Below, piece by piece: positions 48,601-60,629 of a stretch of DNA of 64,000 nt. The translations under genes and the position numbers were made by a program. The notes below the pieces were generated by a model. That model was not told the DNA's origin and did not search any database. It was given only the letters and a program-made list of their open reading frames with translations. Origin of the DNA: Selaginella moellendorffii (taxonomy: Eukaryota; Streptophyta; Lycopodiopsida; Selaginellales; Selaginellaceae); contig NW_003314350.1 of NCBI RefSeq assembly GCF_000143415.4, forward strand, positions 124,001 through 188,000, read 5' to 3'. How positions within the stretch are numbered: position 1 is the first letter of the stretch; the number at the start of each line of letters is the position of its first letter.

Positions 48601-51600
48601 TTAATGAATCTCACCTTGAACCCGAGTTATGAATGCTCTTGCTGCATCTCTTGCATGGTCTGGCAAGGTGATGGTGGCACTCTGCTTCCGCATCCAACCA
48701 TGCACAACATTATCCACCGATATGCTCATGCTGGGATCCCTTGGATTCAGCACCCATCTCTTTTCTAGGCAATCCTTCGTATATCCGGAACTTGGCTTGA
48801 ACCACTCCACAGTTACATTGAAGGAGTTAGTTTCCGCGTCCTCCTCTGCATCAGTGATGCAGCGCCCCACCCATATCATTTGTTTTTTATTACTGGGTCT
48901 GACAAGCACGACCATTCCTTTGCAGACCTGTACTGGATTGAATGCTGAATCCGGCTTCTTGTTCCTCGGCCCACAATAGTGATCCTCAACATCGTTATCT
49001 GTCACTGCATTTCCAGAGGACATTGTTCCGTTACTATCTGGTGCTCTGGGTTCTGGCCAAAAGGACTCTTCCAATTCTTCATATACAACCGGCCCATTTT
49101 GGATAGCAGATATAATCTTCTCCCAGTATTCGAGCAAAGGCTTGCACCTCTGAAAATAGGATTCTCCACCAAACACCAACCCCCTCTTCCAGAAGGCAAT
49201 ATGCTGTCTAATCCCGGCCACTATACTTTCCTGGTCTTTGAGTCCATCCGGGTGCATCGGCCGTGGGGAACCCTGAGGAATCATAGGTTCCCCAGTTATG
49301 GGATCTCTCTTGAAGAGTTCAATGCCGTCCACTGGCAGCCACACTGTGTCCCATTCTCTCATCTTGTACCTCATCACTGGAGCACCGTCACACATGCTGA
49401 AATGAAACTGAAGAGGCTTGGAGTGGCCAATCAGCGTTTCGGATCCATCCCTGATGTAGCCTCTTACAAACCCCTTAAAGTCTGGAACCTCTGTCAGAAG
49501 TGCAGCTTCAACAGTGCCTTTGATGCAATTTTGGAATTCATCGTAGAGTTGTGGGAGGGTGAGGACATTGGATCACCGGAGGGACTCTGCCAGGTGACTG
49601 AACATGGCATCGACGTCTTCATGAGTGTGCCCAACCATGAGAAAGCCAAGTGTAACCGTTTCAAATATGCCTTTGGCAACAAGCATCGCCAAGTACGCGA
49701 AGACGTACATGTTTTTGTTCTCACTGCCAGCATTGTCTGTTTGGAGCAGAAGATGGGGTGGAAGGCCACATCGGCCGCAAGAACTTCCTTGAGATTCTGC
49801 TTCGTTTGGATGAGGCTGTGCATTCACCGGGCGACCAGCCTCGTCGGAATGGCATGAGGCCTCACGTGATAACCCTACAATCTGACGGCCAACATATTCA
49901 CTGGGATGGCATGGGGCCCCACGCGATACTGCAAGCCTTTGCTCCTCCTCCAGCTGAACCCTGTATGGGGTTCGATCGACAAGGGCCTTATGCAAGGGTT
50001 GGCCGTTCAACTCAGTCTGCGCACTTTGCAGAGACCTTAAGTGTTTTGCTAGGGACGCAATCATCATGTTTGCACCCCCGCCACCCCATAGAGGTACAAA
50101 GAAGTTCCCATAGTTCTGGGCACCATGCCCATGAGCGATTATGCCAAACAGAGACACAGGCAGCTGCATGGATGAAGAGATTGCCTTGGGGGCAGGATTG
50201 AGTCGAGGTAAGCACGTCTTTTTCTGGTCCATTTTGTCGTGGATGATGCAGAGGTAAGAGTCAGGTCTCTCCATGGAGAGAATCCTGTTATGATAATATG
50301 CAGTCCTGCAGCTTCTCTGCTCGATGTTGTGGTCGAGCCGCCTTCTAACCAACGTCTCTCGCTCTTGAGCGCTGCAATAATTCTTCGACAAAGCCATTTT
50401 GATAGCAGTGCACTCGTCACACTTTGAAAAGCTGGAGTACTTTCCTATACTCACATCCCTGAATCTGTTGCTCCACAATCTACTAAATCTAGATTGGCTC
50501 AGCTTCCTGTAGCCATTACTCTGGAGTTCCCGATTCACATCTTCCAATATGGCCCCCTTGGTATACATGGAAGGGAGAACTCGTTGGGTGTCTCGTGTTC
50601 CATCTTCCAAGAGGCGGGTTTTATGTGGTTGCTGCTCGCTACATGTCTCGACAAACCTCTTGAAGATTGCCTCTCCATATACAACATGACCCCTAGTTTT
50701 GTGCGTACCGTCGTTCCCATGGATTGCCTGTTGAACCCTTTGTTCCTCAAACTCAGTTTTGATTCTGTAGAATGTGGTTCGAGGGACTCCATAAATGATT
50801 CTCCATGCCTTCATGCAGACCAAACCCCTCTGGAAGACCATGCCCCCCACCTGATGTTCTGAAGCATCAACAGATGACCGTAATGCCTCATACACAAAAT
50901 TGCGAGCTGCCTTCCAGGACAATGTCTTGTATCTTGCTCTCTCCTCTTCAATAGCATCCCAATCAGCATGTTGACAGCACCTCCTCTTGCAACAAGTAAC
51001 TGTCGAGACCATTCGAACCTCCATCGCCATTTTCTGCCTTTTCGGTTCGTTGCTCAGATCCCTTTGGCTGCGCTTTAGGAAGGTGTACTTTCTTTTCCCA
51101 TGAAGAGATGTTCTGTCATCAGTTGTAGTGGTGTTTGATTGTGAATCCTTCACATTCTCAAACACTAAGTGCCTCAATTTCCACCGCACAATGCTTCCAA
51201 TAGTCAGACTGTTTTCTTCTGTGTCAACAACCTCTAAAATCGCAACTCCAATATCATCCCAGCCCAATTCTTGATTAGCAACCGCATCTCTTGGATCGAC
51301 AACTGTGGCTAAGCCCTCAGCTACCACCTCCCCCTCGGGGTTGTTTAGAAACACTTTTGCCTGAATCCATGTAGCATGGTTCTTAAGATCCACGGAGGGA
51401 ACATGCGTCGCACTTGCGCTGTCCCCAACATCTGCTTTCTTCTGAAGATTTTTCAAGGCAACAACAACATTTACCCCGACGACCATCTCTCCTCGTTCAA
51501 TAGCGACCACATTCCCATCGAAGACAGTCTCTACTGATACAGCAGCATTGCCTTCCCCAAGCCTTTCACAGTGTATAACAAAGTTCCGATCCATAGACAC

Positions 51601-51669
51601 AAGGGTCCCTTTTGCAACTCTTTTCCCACCATTCAAAATGTAAACCTTTTCCCCAACCCTGAAGTCCAT
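48601..51669 (-). CDS. DDE-type transposase (DUF7869-like), one in-frame TGA
   Basis: The frame from 51669 gives 698 residues, meets TGA at 49575-49573, and stays open in the same frame to 48601; without the stop it would be 1,022 residues. A spliced variant ending GEQSESESEEA near 48528 is also possible. The N terminus has two beta-barrel repeats of the kind in plant Tnp1/DUF8039-like proteins (KVYILNGGKRVAKGTLVSMD; EGEVVAEGLATVVDPRD). A Cys cluster CCKRRCC follows. The core has IIHDKMDQKKTCLP (Asp about 477), LLLQTDNAGSENKNMYVFAY (Asp about 644) and FLMVGHTHEDVDAMF (about 683), the catalytic signature of DUF7869 proteins. A further barrel-like repeat (QMIWVGRCITDAE) is near the C terminus. 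It would cut and join transposon ends in the nucleus. The stop is probably CGA to TGA. Confidence 0.85.
49573..49575 (-). other. In-frame TGA inside the transposase
   Basis: Reads SLR-stop-SNVLTLPQL; it lies shortly after the last catalytic motif and divides the gene into 698 and 323 codons. Confidence 0.9.
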
Positions 51670-54616
51670 TCTGAAAGTGCAGAAAAGAAGTTAAGACCAT
51701 ACAAAAAATGATTGGAGAATGGCCTAAATCATAACATACCAAACAACCTCAATAGCATGAGGCCACATGCCATTATTCAAACATGCTATTGACACCCACG
51801 TGAAATTTCGCATTCACAAAATTGGCATGAGGCCTCATGCCATCTTGATATACACACAGCTGCAGGCAAGTAAAAACATACATGACAATACGCTAGCCAT
51901 GAAATTGCAAGGGCCCAAGATGGCATGTGGCCTCATGCCATTTCTAAATGTGGTCCTAAGCCATTCCATGGTGAACATACCAGGAAGCACAAGTGCCAAA
52001 TATCAAGAGGAAGCGGTAGCCACACCAAAGACAGTGCCGCTCGCAACACCGCAACTACTCATAGCGCCGCTCGCAACACCGCAACTGCTCGTAGCGCCGC
52101 TCGCACAAACTGCCACTCGCATAAACTGCCGCTCGCAATGGCGCTCGCAATGCCGCAACCGCTCGTAGACGCATAAACCACAGCCCACAACGCCACTTAC
52201 ACAAGCAGCGCTCACTGCGCTCAGCGGAACCAAAAACACGGCGCACAAAAATGATAGACCTAGGAATGAGTTCGAGAATTCAAAAATAACACACGCTTGA
52301 ACGTCACATCAAATCCTCTGACAAACCAGATCTTATGATTCCTCTGACAAATTTCAAACTGAGTAGCTTCTAGACTTTGCTGTCGGAGGTTGAACTTTGT
52401 CACATCATGTCCTTGCCTCGATCCAGCTGTGCCATGTCAGTGATTCGAACTTTGCCATGCCATGTCAGCGATCCGCGCCAAGATTATTCGCCGTGTAAAG
52501 GAATAATTACGCTGTGTGTGTACGTCCATTTATGGCAATATAAGGCCACACGCCATTCAAAGAATAATGCTCGACATAAGGCCACACGCCATTCAAAGAA
52601 TAATGCTAGTCGAGCATTTTTTGGTGCATTTTTGGGTTCAAAATTGCATGAGCCCACACGCTATAAAGTTTACCTGTACCAAAAATAGAAACAGCTTTAT
52701 TTACTTGGGAATTTAAGTGGTTGAGGCATTTTTAAACTTACAAACACATGCCCTACTTACATTCCTTTGGTTGCCTAAAATTCAAAAATATTATAAACCT
52801 TTCTTTTTGCATTTTCAATGTTTTCAATTATGGTTTTTGATTTTCGTAGGACCAGCCTAGTAATCTATTTGCATCCCGTCATGTTTATAACTAGCTTTCG
52901 TTCGTCCCCTTCGCTAGCCTGAGATACATCTGCTCGGCATCTGCCTCTTACAGCATTTGCCCAGAAAGGGCATCTTTCTTCACGCAGCATTTGCCACATG
53001 TTTAGGGTTTAGGGTTTAGGGTTTAGGGTTTAGCAATTCAGTAGCTTGATAAACATGCAAATACAGAACTTGATGCAAAATCCTTTGATATGTCACAATG
53101 CCCCTAGGACCATAAACACATTTCAATAGAGAGGGTCCTTTCATTTCATAACTCCTTACGTAGATCTTGGTGAAACCAGAGTTAGTGAAGTTAGTTTCTT
53201 GTGATCCCGCATCTGATTGTGATGTCCCTTTGTAGTTTCGATGGAAAGGTCAATGCACACCAAACTGTGAAATCTTGGAGCAAAATAACGGTCGGATCTA
53301 TGGCAAATGCCCCTGAAACATTGTAAGGCTCGTGTGGTCTCATGTGGTGTCCGATTGAGATGCTTCTTTGCAGGGTCATCAAGAAAGACATTGTATACCA
53401 TTCTGTAAAATCTAGTTGCGATCTAACGGTTGGATCTCCAGAAAACTCAAAAAAATCTCGCACGTGTCAGAATATCCTAGGAATATACTCCTATGTGCCC
53501 CTGAAAATGGCATGCGGCCCCACGCCATTCAAGAGATAATGCCAGATGACGCCGAGAATTTTTTGGTGCATTTTTTGGGTTCAAAATTGCATGAGCCCAC
53601 ACGCTATAAAGTTTATCTTTGCCAAATAGAGAAAAGTTTATCTGTGTCATGTGAGGTAGTTACAGTCCTTTGTGCTCGGCATCTGCCTCTTGCAGCATTT
53701 GCACTGAAAGGGAATTTTTCTCCATTCAGCATTTGGCCCTGAAAATGGCATGCGCCCACACGCCATTCAAGGAATAACGCCACAGGACGCCTGGATTTTT
53801 GGGTTTAAAATGTTTAGGGTTTTTTGGGTTTTTTCAAAATATTTTGGGTCCAACGTTTTTTGGGTTTCTTTGGTTCAAAATTGCATGAGCCCACACGCTA
53901 TAATATTGATTTGAGAGAAAAATAGAAACAGATAGAATTTCTTTATTTAGCTGAACATCTGCCATTTTTGGAAATACAAGATGCTTTGGAATATCCAATC
54001 ATGCATGGTATAAATATAGCGAGGGTATTAAATGATATCCCAATCATGATCTTTCTTTTGGATTTCGTGTGCATGCAGTCCGAGGAATGATGACGTTGCG
54101 GATTTCTTTTGGATTTTGCGTGCTTGCATGCGCGCGGCAATCCAGAAATTAATGGTGGCGCCCAAGTCCGAGGAATGATGACGTGGCGGGATTACCAACC
54201 GTTGTGACATTTCGCGCGTGTGAGGTTAGGTTTTGCATTTTGCTTTGTACTCGCGCTCGCGCTCGCATCACACTCGCGCTCCCGCTCGCATCGCGCTCCC
54301 ACTCGCGATCACGCTCACTTCTCTACAGGTTTCTCGTGTGCATCGGCGTCCACTCGCGCTTGCATCACACTCGCGCTCGCATCGCGCTCGTGTGCATCGG
54401 CGTCCACTTCAAGACACACTCAGTTTGTAACTTCGCCGCCAACTCCGCCGCCCACTCCACCACCCACACGCAGCCCACTTGGCGTCCCGGGAGATTTCAG
54501 CACCACTCTCCAACTGTAAGTGGCAGAGTAGCCTTGCTGCTACGATCCGCTGCACACACAGTGCACATTCGCCAGCGAGTCCGGCCTCGATTGTCACGGC
54601 CTCCATTCGGCTTCAA
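51670..54616. promoter_or_regulatory. Central control-like region between the two divergent transposon genes
   Basis: About 2.9 kb separates the two start codons. It holds palindromes at 51752, 51822, 51920, 53507 and 53745. A GCCGCTCGCAACACCGCAACT-like tandem repeat lies at 52030-52180, and three related units ending TTGCATGAGCCCACACGCTATAA lie near 52645, 53589 and 53882. TTTAGGG repeats are at 53000-53033, and CTCGC/GCTCGCATC repeats at 54250-54400 next to the ParB-gene leader. A direct duplication of GTCCGAGGAATGATGACGT is near 54078 and 54168. It probably contains both promoters and possibly binding sites for transposon proteins. Confidence 0.6.
53000..53033 (+). repeat. Interstitial plant telomere repeat
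   Basis: Four full TTTAGGG units and a partial one, inside the transposon's central region. Confidence 0.9.
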
Positions 54617-57600
54617 ATGGTAAGTCTTTTAGACCAAGTAGAAAATGGCATGAGGCCACATGCCATTCAGTAGCAACATTGGCATGCACCGATTGGGCTC
54701 TCGAGTGCAGTCCGGTTACAGATGGCGTGTAGCCTCACGCCATCTTAGGATGCAGCCTCAAGACATCTGATGCAGTGGTGAATGGCGTGTGGCCTCACGT
54801 TATTTCCAGCTGCTAGCTTTTCATCTGTCAGCTCTAATTGTTGTGCATTTTTGAACAGGCGAGGAATTGCGTTCTTCTTCCAGCCACTGTCAATGTGGAT
54901 GTAGAGAAGGGGGAGGAGCTCACCAGTTGGACTTTCGGGATGGAAGGCAAGGATCTGATGCTGTACAACACAGATGGTGGGAGAAAAGAATGCATGGGGA
55001 TCCTCATCCAAGTGACAGACACTCCATGCAGTTCCATGCAAGAATATGGACTGGCACTTGTGGTAGAGACAGCGTCCGCCTTCAAGATCCACCTTGCACA
55101 TCCTAGCGGCTTCCCGGAGGGGGGCAGCGGCTATGAGGAATTCCTAGAGGGAGCTAGGGAGAGGTTGTCTAGGAGGCCCACAATTTCAAAGACGCTGCGG
55201 GTCTATGAAGATCACATGGAATCCACGGACCTCACCTACGACGATGTTCAAAAACTATATTCCAACATTGAGCCGTTGAGAGTGCCTCCAGTTTGCGAAG
55301 CGAAGGGGAAGGGGGTCGATCTGGAAACTACCCCGAAGCAGAAAAGGGTGGTCAAGCTCAAGCCGACGTCCGACTCTGCTGCTCCAAAAAAGAAGCTACT
55401 CGGTGATGCCATTGCCTCGGGTTCGAACACTACACCCACCAAAAAGAAGAGCCGCAAAGAGCAGAAAGAGCAAGAAGAGGCAGCAAAAATCGTCGCAGAT
55501 AATAGTACTTGTTACTATTCCAACAAAGTATATACAATCGACGTGAGCCGTATCGAGATCCAAAGCAAATACAACCACAGGCTAGTATCTGATGAGTGGG
55601 TGGAGAAACTGAAGCAGAAGATGCTGGCAAGTCCAGTAACACCCGACATCGCAGACGTGATCCCCTATTACCGAACAATGAAGGGCGAGACGAGGTTTCC
55701 AGACTTGATCAATAGGAAGGTGTTGGACGATCAGAACATCCGGTTCTATGCCGTCTCCGGGCAGCATTCTATCTTGGCGATGCAACAGATAGTTGTGGAT
55801 ATTATGGTGGGCGAGGAGGTGAAGAAAGTCTTCAAGACAAGAGTTGTCCGCCTGATAAAAGGCAACTCGCCCCTCCGATCTATCATATACATCTCCCACG
55901 CGCAGAATGTCAAGCAAGAAACGTGCTACAAATCGGGTCTGCACGAGACATTGGCACGAACACGGAAGCTCTGGGTTCAACTGAAGAAGCCACAAAAACC
56001 AGGACAAGGACGTGCACTAGCAACTAGCGCCTGGCAGGTAAGCCTCGTTGCATGTGGCATAGCATGTGGCCTCACGCCATTTCCATTGCAGGAATTCTCG
56101 AGTCTTCTCTCGAAAACACTGGGGGTCAATGACACACTCAGCATCCATAACATTCTACTCGCGACAAAAGTTGTTTTTGACAAATGGGTAGATGTGCTAA
56201 GGAGGTACCATGACGGGGAGTTGCTAAACTCAATGGGTGTGGAGGACGGCCGGAAGCCCAATGATTTGAAGCTCAACGCCTTGCGTTTCTCGCGGTCTCT
56301 AGACGACGACGACCTTCTGACAGTGGCTAATGCTCTTCTACGTGGTGAGGTAGTCTTCAACAAGACCAAAATGACTCCCGGCCATATTGTGACATACGAG
56401 GACTTGTGCACGACTCTGAGAGCTCGTGCGCTATTGAAGGATTGGATCTTCGAGCAAGTGGCCGTGGCGAGGGTGAGCATCGACACCACGCAAGAGATGA
56501 TGGAAGAGCTGGACTTGTCAAATGAAGACATCGACGAGTACGTGAAGGGGGCCCCCAAGTTCATCGATCTGCTGCGGGATGCCACGAAAAGTAAAGCTGA
56601 GAAGTTGGATCAGTATCCAAATTTCATTAAGAGGGATGTCGACCGCCGGCTTCAGAAACAGCTCGACCCCGCAGCAGAGGCCTATCGAGAACCTTACCGG
56701 GTATATGTGAATTCGGATGAGGATCAAAGGTGGAGGAGCATTGTTTCCCGCGGAGATGAGCAGGTCAAGAACATCTTTTGTGTGATGGACTTCACAAACG
56801 AGGAGATCACTCATGCAGACGAAGTCAGCTCCATCATTGACTTAATGGTGGGACTTGCGGAGGTGGAATCTTCAGTCCACTATATGATCTACGACTCCGA
56901 ATCCTATCACAAGTTCTGGAAGGCCTTGAACGAGGTGAAGGCTCGGTTGAAAGGCAAGGAGATGCGGGAGATCCATGGGATAATGGCTAAGAAGAAGATA
57001 CCGACGAATGTCCGCATCTTCACAGTTGCCCTTGTTATTGGTCCTGCAGTAGAGTGGGACTGGAGTGACTTCCCAGCTTCGTTCAACAAAGCCGATCGAA
57101 TTGATCTGAGGGAGGTCAATTTACCCGTGCCTGAGGAACTGAAGACGGCTATGGAGCTTTCGAATCCAAAGAAAGCTCCAGGTGCAGCATGGGAAATGCT
57201 CAGCTGGGTCTTCAACGCAATAGCGGGTGACTCCAAGGGCAAATGCGTTGTCGAGTACAACTGCGGCGGACTATTCTTTCGAGCCGCACTACTCAAGGGT
57301 GTCCCATGTGTTGCGGTGACAAACTCCATTGAAGAGGTGACTTCAATGGAGCATATAATTACAGTTGCCAAAGAAAAACAGTATCTTCTCTACGAACCTG
57401 GTAAGTACGCACTTTAAGTTTAAATGTTATCTCACAAGCTCTGTATGCAGGAGCGTGGCCACCCCCAGATGCTGAAACGGCGTTAACAGCTACTGATGTT
57501 AGGCCGAGGTCACAACCTGCACAAGGTAAGGTCACGTGAGGCCTCATGCCATTTTGATTATAGATCGTTGTGAATATTCAGACACGAGGACTGAAAAGCG

Positions 57601-60222
57601 CACTGGTGGCGCGTCGAAGAAGGACAAACAGACAAGCAATAGGAAAAAAAGAGGTACAAATTATATTTGCAATGGCGTGTGATCTCATGCCATTCCTTGC
57701 AGGAGACACTTCTTCAAAGGCAAAACAGGCAAGCACCAGCCAAGCTCAAACTGACAGTGGTCATAAAAAGCGAAAGCACGTTGGACAGTCGTCGGGATCA
57801 GAGGCGTTTGATTCGAAAAGGAAGAAGGGCAACGAAAAGATGATAGGTAATGCCTCGCAGTTATGGCGTGTGTGCTCATGCCATTCATTGCAGATCAAGG
57901 GCTGAGTGAAAGGAGCCAGTCACCACCTTCTGACTCAGATTCCTATGGCGGACTCCCCTTCCCCAATCTCAATGGAGAGGTACAATGGATGAGGGATGCT
58001 TTTCAAGTCAGGGCCACGTTTTTCTCATCTCGTCGTCTTCGAAGGGTGCAAGAACGTGCAGAAACCATGTTAAGACAGTCGGGTGAGGATACGGTCCTAG
58101 GTCACGCACTAAAACAGGCTATGGATGTCTTGTATTTTGAGATGGAGACTCGGCCAGATGATTTTTCCAAGATGGTCCTGGAAAAACAAGCAATCCAGCC
58201 TGAGCAGCCTATGGAAGAAATGCAAGAGGGGGATGAGGAGCCAGAGAAAGATAATGAGCAGGAAGAGCAGAAGGACGAAGAGGAGGACAAAGAAGAGGAG
58301 GACGAAGAAGAGGAGGACGAAGAAGAGGAGGACGAAGAGGACTTGGATGGTCCTCACAATGGTGACGATCACAATAACGACGATGATGATGATGACGATG
58401 ATGGCCAGCCTGAGGTGGCCAAAGAGCAGCGGAGGAAGGTCATACAAGACAAACCATCAGGTAAATAATAGTACATCCATTCCTAACCTTTTACCATTTC
58501 TAACATTGTCCATGTAGGTCGCAGAAGAAATGGTAAGTAGAGATTATTCAGTTGAATTAAGATACAAACTCTAGCCTTTAGTGTCGAGGAAGGATAGTGC
58601 CAAGCAAGGGTCGAAACGTATGTCCAATCCTTCAGAATCAGCAGTGCGCCCAAGTGATATCGGTCCTAGTTCCTCAATAGCAGTTGATGGTAAATACAGT
58701 ATAGTCGATTCAATGTGCTAATGAGTTTGTTTTTAGTAGCACGGGAGGATACCATCTCAATCGAAGGGAGATATTTGGACATGCATATGGATCCGCCAGT
58801 GGACTCTACTTGCCTGCAAGAGTCATCAGAGCTGGTGGAGGCTACTATCCATATCAACGCCAAGCAAGCTGACCACGCTCCACTTGATGCTGCCCATACC
58901 ACTAAGTCAATCTTGTCCACGTATCCAACTGACGGTGACTAGGCGCCATTGGACCCGCATGAGGCCGCCCCAGCCGCCGAGCCGGTCGTATCCTCATTTC
59001 CAACGTGTGCCCAATCGTCTGACTACGCGCCATTGGAACCTCCCTACACCGCCCCTGCTGCCTGTTCGGTCATGTCCACTTTGCCAACGGAGGCACCAGC
59101 TGAAATGGCGTGTGATCACACGCCATCGGAACCACCCCATGCCACTGTTGAGCCAGTTGTACCAGAGTCTACAGCTGAAATGGCATGTGCCCACACGCCA
59201 TCGGATGCGATTGACCCCACATTGCAGAGGAGAGTATTTCCGCCCTTCACGTTTCCTCGACCAAAACCCTCTGAACGACCATCGGGAGCACCATTCGCTA
59301 ATATTGTAGATGGTAAAATTGACTTGTACCATTTTTTATGCTAACGCATTTCATTTCAGAGTCACGGCGAAAGTACTGTATCGTTTTTGATCTGAACGGT
59401 GTCCTTTTCTCCCATGAGCGTGGCTCGTCCTCAAATGTCACTGCACCCTCCAAAGCCTGCGGTCGCAAGTTGGTCAAAAGAGACAGATTCACATTAATCA
59501 CACGGGAGAAACTGCGGGATCTAATAATGACCATGCGACACTTAAAACAGAGGGCCGGGTTCAATTTGCAATTGGGAGTTTGGACATCCATGATGCGCCA
59601 CAATGCATTAACGTTGCTACAGATGATGCACGATCAGACGCGAGTAATATTACCATTTGACTTTCTCCTAACGCAGGAGGATTGCTTGACTATGGTCCAT
59701 GTGAGGGGTAGCAAGCCCATTTTCGTCAAGGCAGAGGCTGTAGTGATGAACCGGACTGCTAGGTCAAGTGAAATCCTCATCATCGATGACTCGCCGATTA
59801 AAACTGCAGCGAACACGCACACATATGCAGTGCACCCCATCTCTTGCAGTATGGAAACTAGGGAGAAGAAACCGTATGTTCTGGGGGACCTTGCAAAACG
59901 GCTTGAAGCGATGGTGATAGAGAACCGGCCAGTCCAGGAGGTGGCTGCAGAAATCAACCAAATGGCAGATGGAACGGTATATCAGAAGCCATTTGATCGG
60001 ACAGACACCAGTCATCATTTATGGCATGTATATTGTCTAGCCAAGCACTATCCGCATCTCCATAATCTGCTCAACCGGATGGGTTCTTCGACCACTGAAC
60101 ATGAGCGTGGACGTATTAGAGAAGAGATGGCATTACTATTGGGTTTAAATCCTGATAGTGTGGAGAGTGATGAAATTCCAAGATTATTGTATAGGCGTTG
60201 GAGGCAAAAAATAACAGTCTGA
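54617..60222 (+). CDS. ParB-like / methyltransferase-like / FCP1-type HAD phosphatase fusion protein, one in-frame TAG
   Basis: Eleven exons: 54617-54619 (start ATG only), 54859-56037, 56092-57400, 57451-57525, 57564-57653, 57703-57846, 57894-58460, 58518-58532, 58582-58689, 58737-59312 and 59360-60222. All splice phases agree, about 1,642 residues, with one TAG at 58940-58942 (codon 1232). Residues about 222-345 look ParB-like (YTIDVSRIEIQSKYNHRLVS, then FYAVSGQHSILAMQQ). Residues 700-800 hold VVEYNCGGLFFRAALLKGV, weakly like methyltransferase motif I. Exons 4-10 are a low-complexity linker with an acidic run (58250-58430) and possible NLS-like Lys blocks. Exon 11 is an FCP1/SCP1-like HAD phosphatase: CIVFDLNGVLFS, LGVWTSMM, KPIFVKA, ILIIDDSPIK. 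Usual motif I is DxDxT/V; here the second Asp is Asn, so activity is doubtful. Confidence 0.75.
59384..59830 (+). other. HAD (FCP1/SCP1-like) domain core inside exon 11
   Basis: VFDLNGVL (motif I, DLN replacing DxD), VWTSMMRHNA (motif II-like) and IIDDSPIKTAAN (motif III/IV) are in the order and spacing of NLI-interacting/CTD-type phosphatases. Confidence 0.7.
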
Positions 60223-60629
60223 GATGGCATGTATTTATTTAAAAATGTAACTTATTATGGCATGGGGTTCCATGCCATTGTATTAATATTAAAAGACAAT
60301 TCTTTGAGAGGATTTGCATTATACTAGAAGTGTTACAGCATGTTATTGGAAGTCTACGAAGTTGTTTTATTAATAAGGGGAAAGTAAAGATTGAATGGGG
60401 ACTTGGGCTCCACCTAGACTCGGAGCAACTGAGCCAATATTAAAAGGATGGAAAGAAATTGGACGACGATGACAAGGAGAAGAGAGAGGTGAAGCAGTGA
60501 GAAGTGATTGAGTAGACATTTCCTTGTTTAAAATAAAATGGCATGTGCCTCAATGCAGTTGAATTTTGTTATATTTATATACTATATAAAGGTTTGGAAA
60601 CCTTATTTTACAAGTGGGATAATGACAAT

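Larger units (their letters stand above)
47937..60278. repeat. Family of 22-bp palindromes restricted to the DNA transposon
   Basis: Consensus ATGGCRTG-N6-CAYGCCAT, where the middle is usually GG/CC-rich. Copies (22 bp each): 47937, 48026, 49850, 49907, 51752, 51822, 51920, 53507, 53745, 54645, 54722, 54782, 56059, 57531, 57672, 57863, 59105, 59180 and 60257; half-copies at 52541, 52579 and 60538. Those at 56059, 57531, 57672 and 57863 lie inside introns, close to the 3' splice site, and 54645-54803 inside the first intron. Two (59105, 59180) lie in the ParB-gene exon and two (49850, 49907) in the transposase exon. None was seen elsewhere in this window. Confidence 0.9.

Noticed and set aside
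48979-50862. Plus-strand open frames over the transposase
   Set aside because: They lack domain features and lie opposite the transposase whose motifs are clear.
53000-53033. Telomere repeats as a chromosome end
   Set aside because: Only about five units, located inside a transposon with sequence continuing on both sides.
54250-54440. GC-rich repeated CTCGC frames as coding sequence
   Set aside because: All frames are open because of repetition; the position upstream of the fusion gene start suits a leader or promoter better.
58109-58447. Antisense Leu/Val-rich 'membrane protein'
   Set aside because: It is the complement of the GAA/GAC-rich acidic tract and not a real membrane protein.
47937-60278. 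The dispersed 22-bp palindromes as a CRISPR-like array
   Set aside because: Spacing is irregular (dozens to thousands of bases), copies lie in genes and introns, and the host is a plant nuclear genome.
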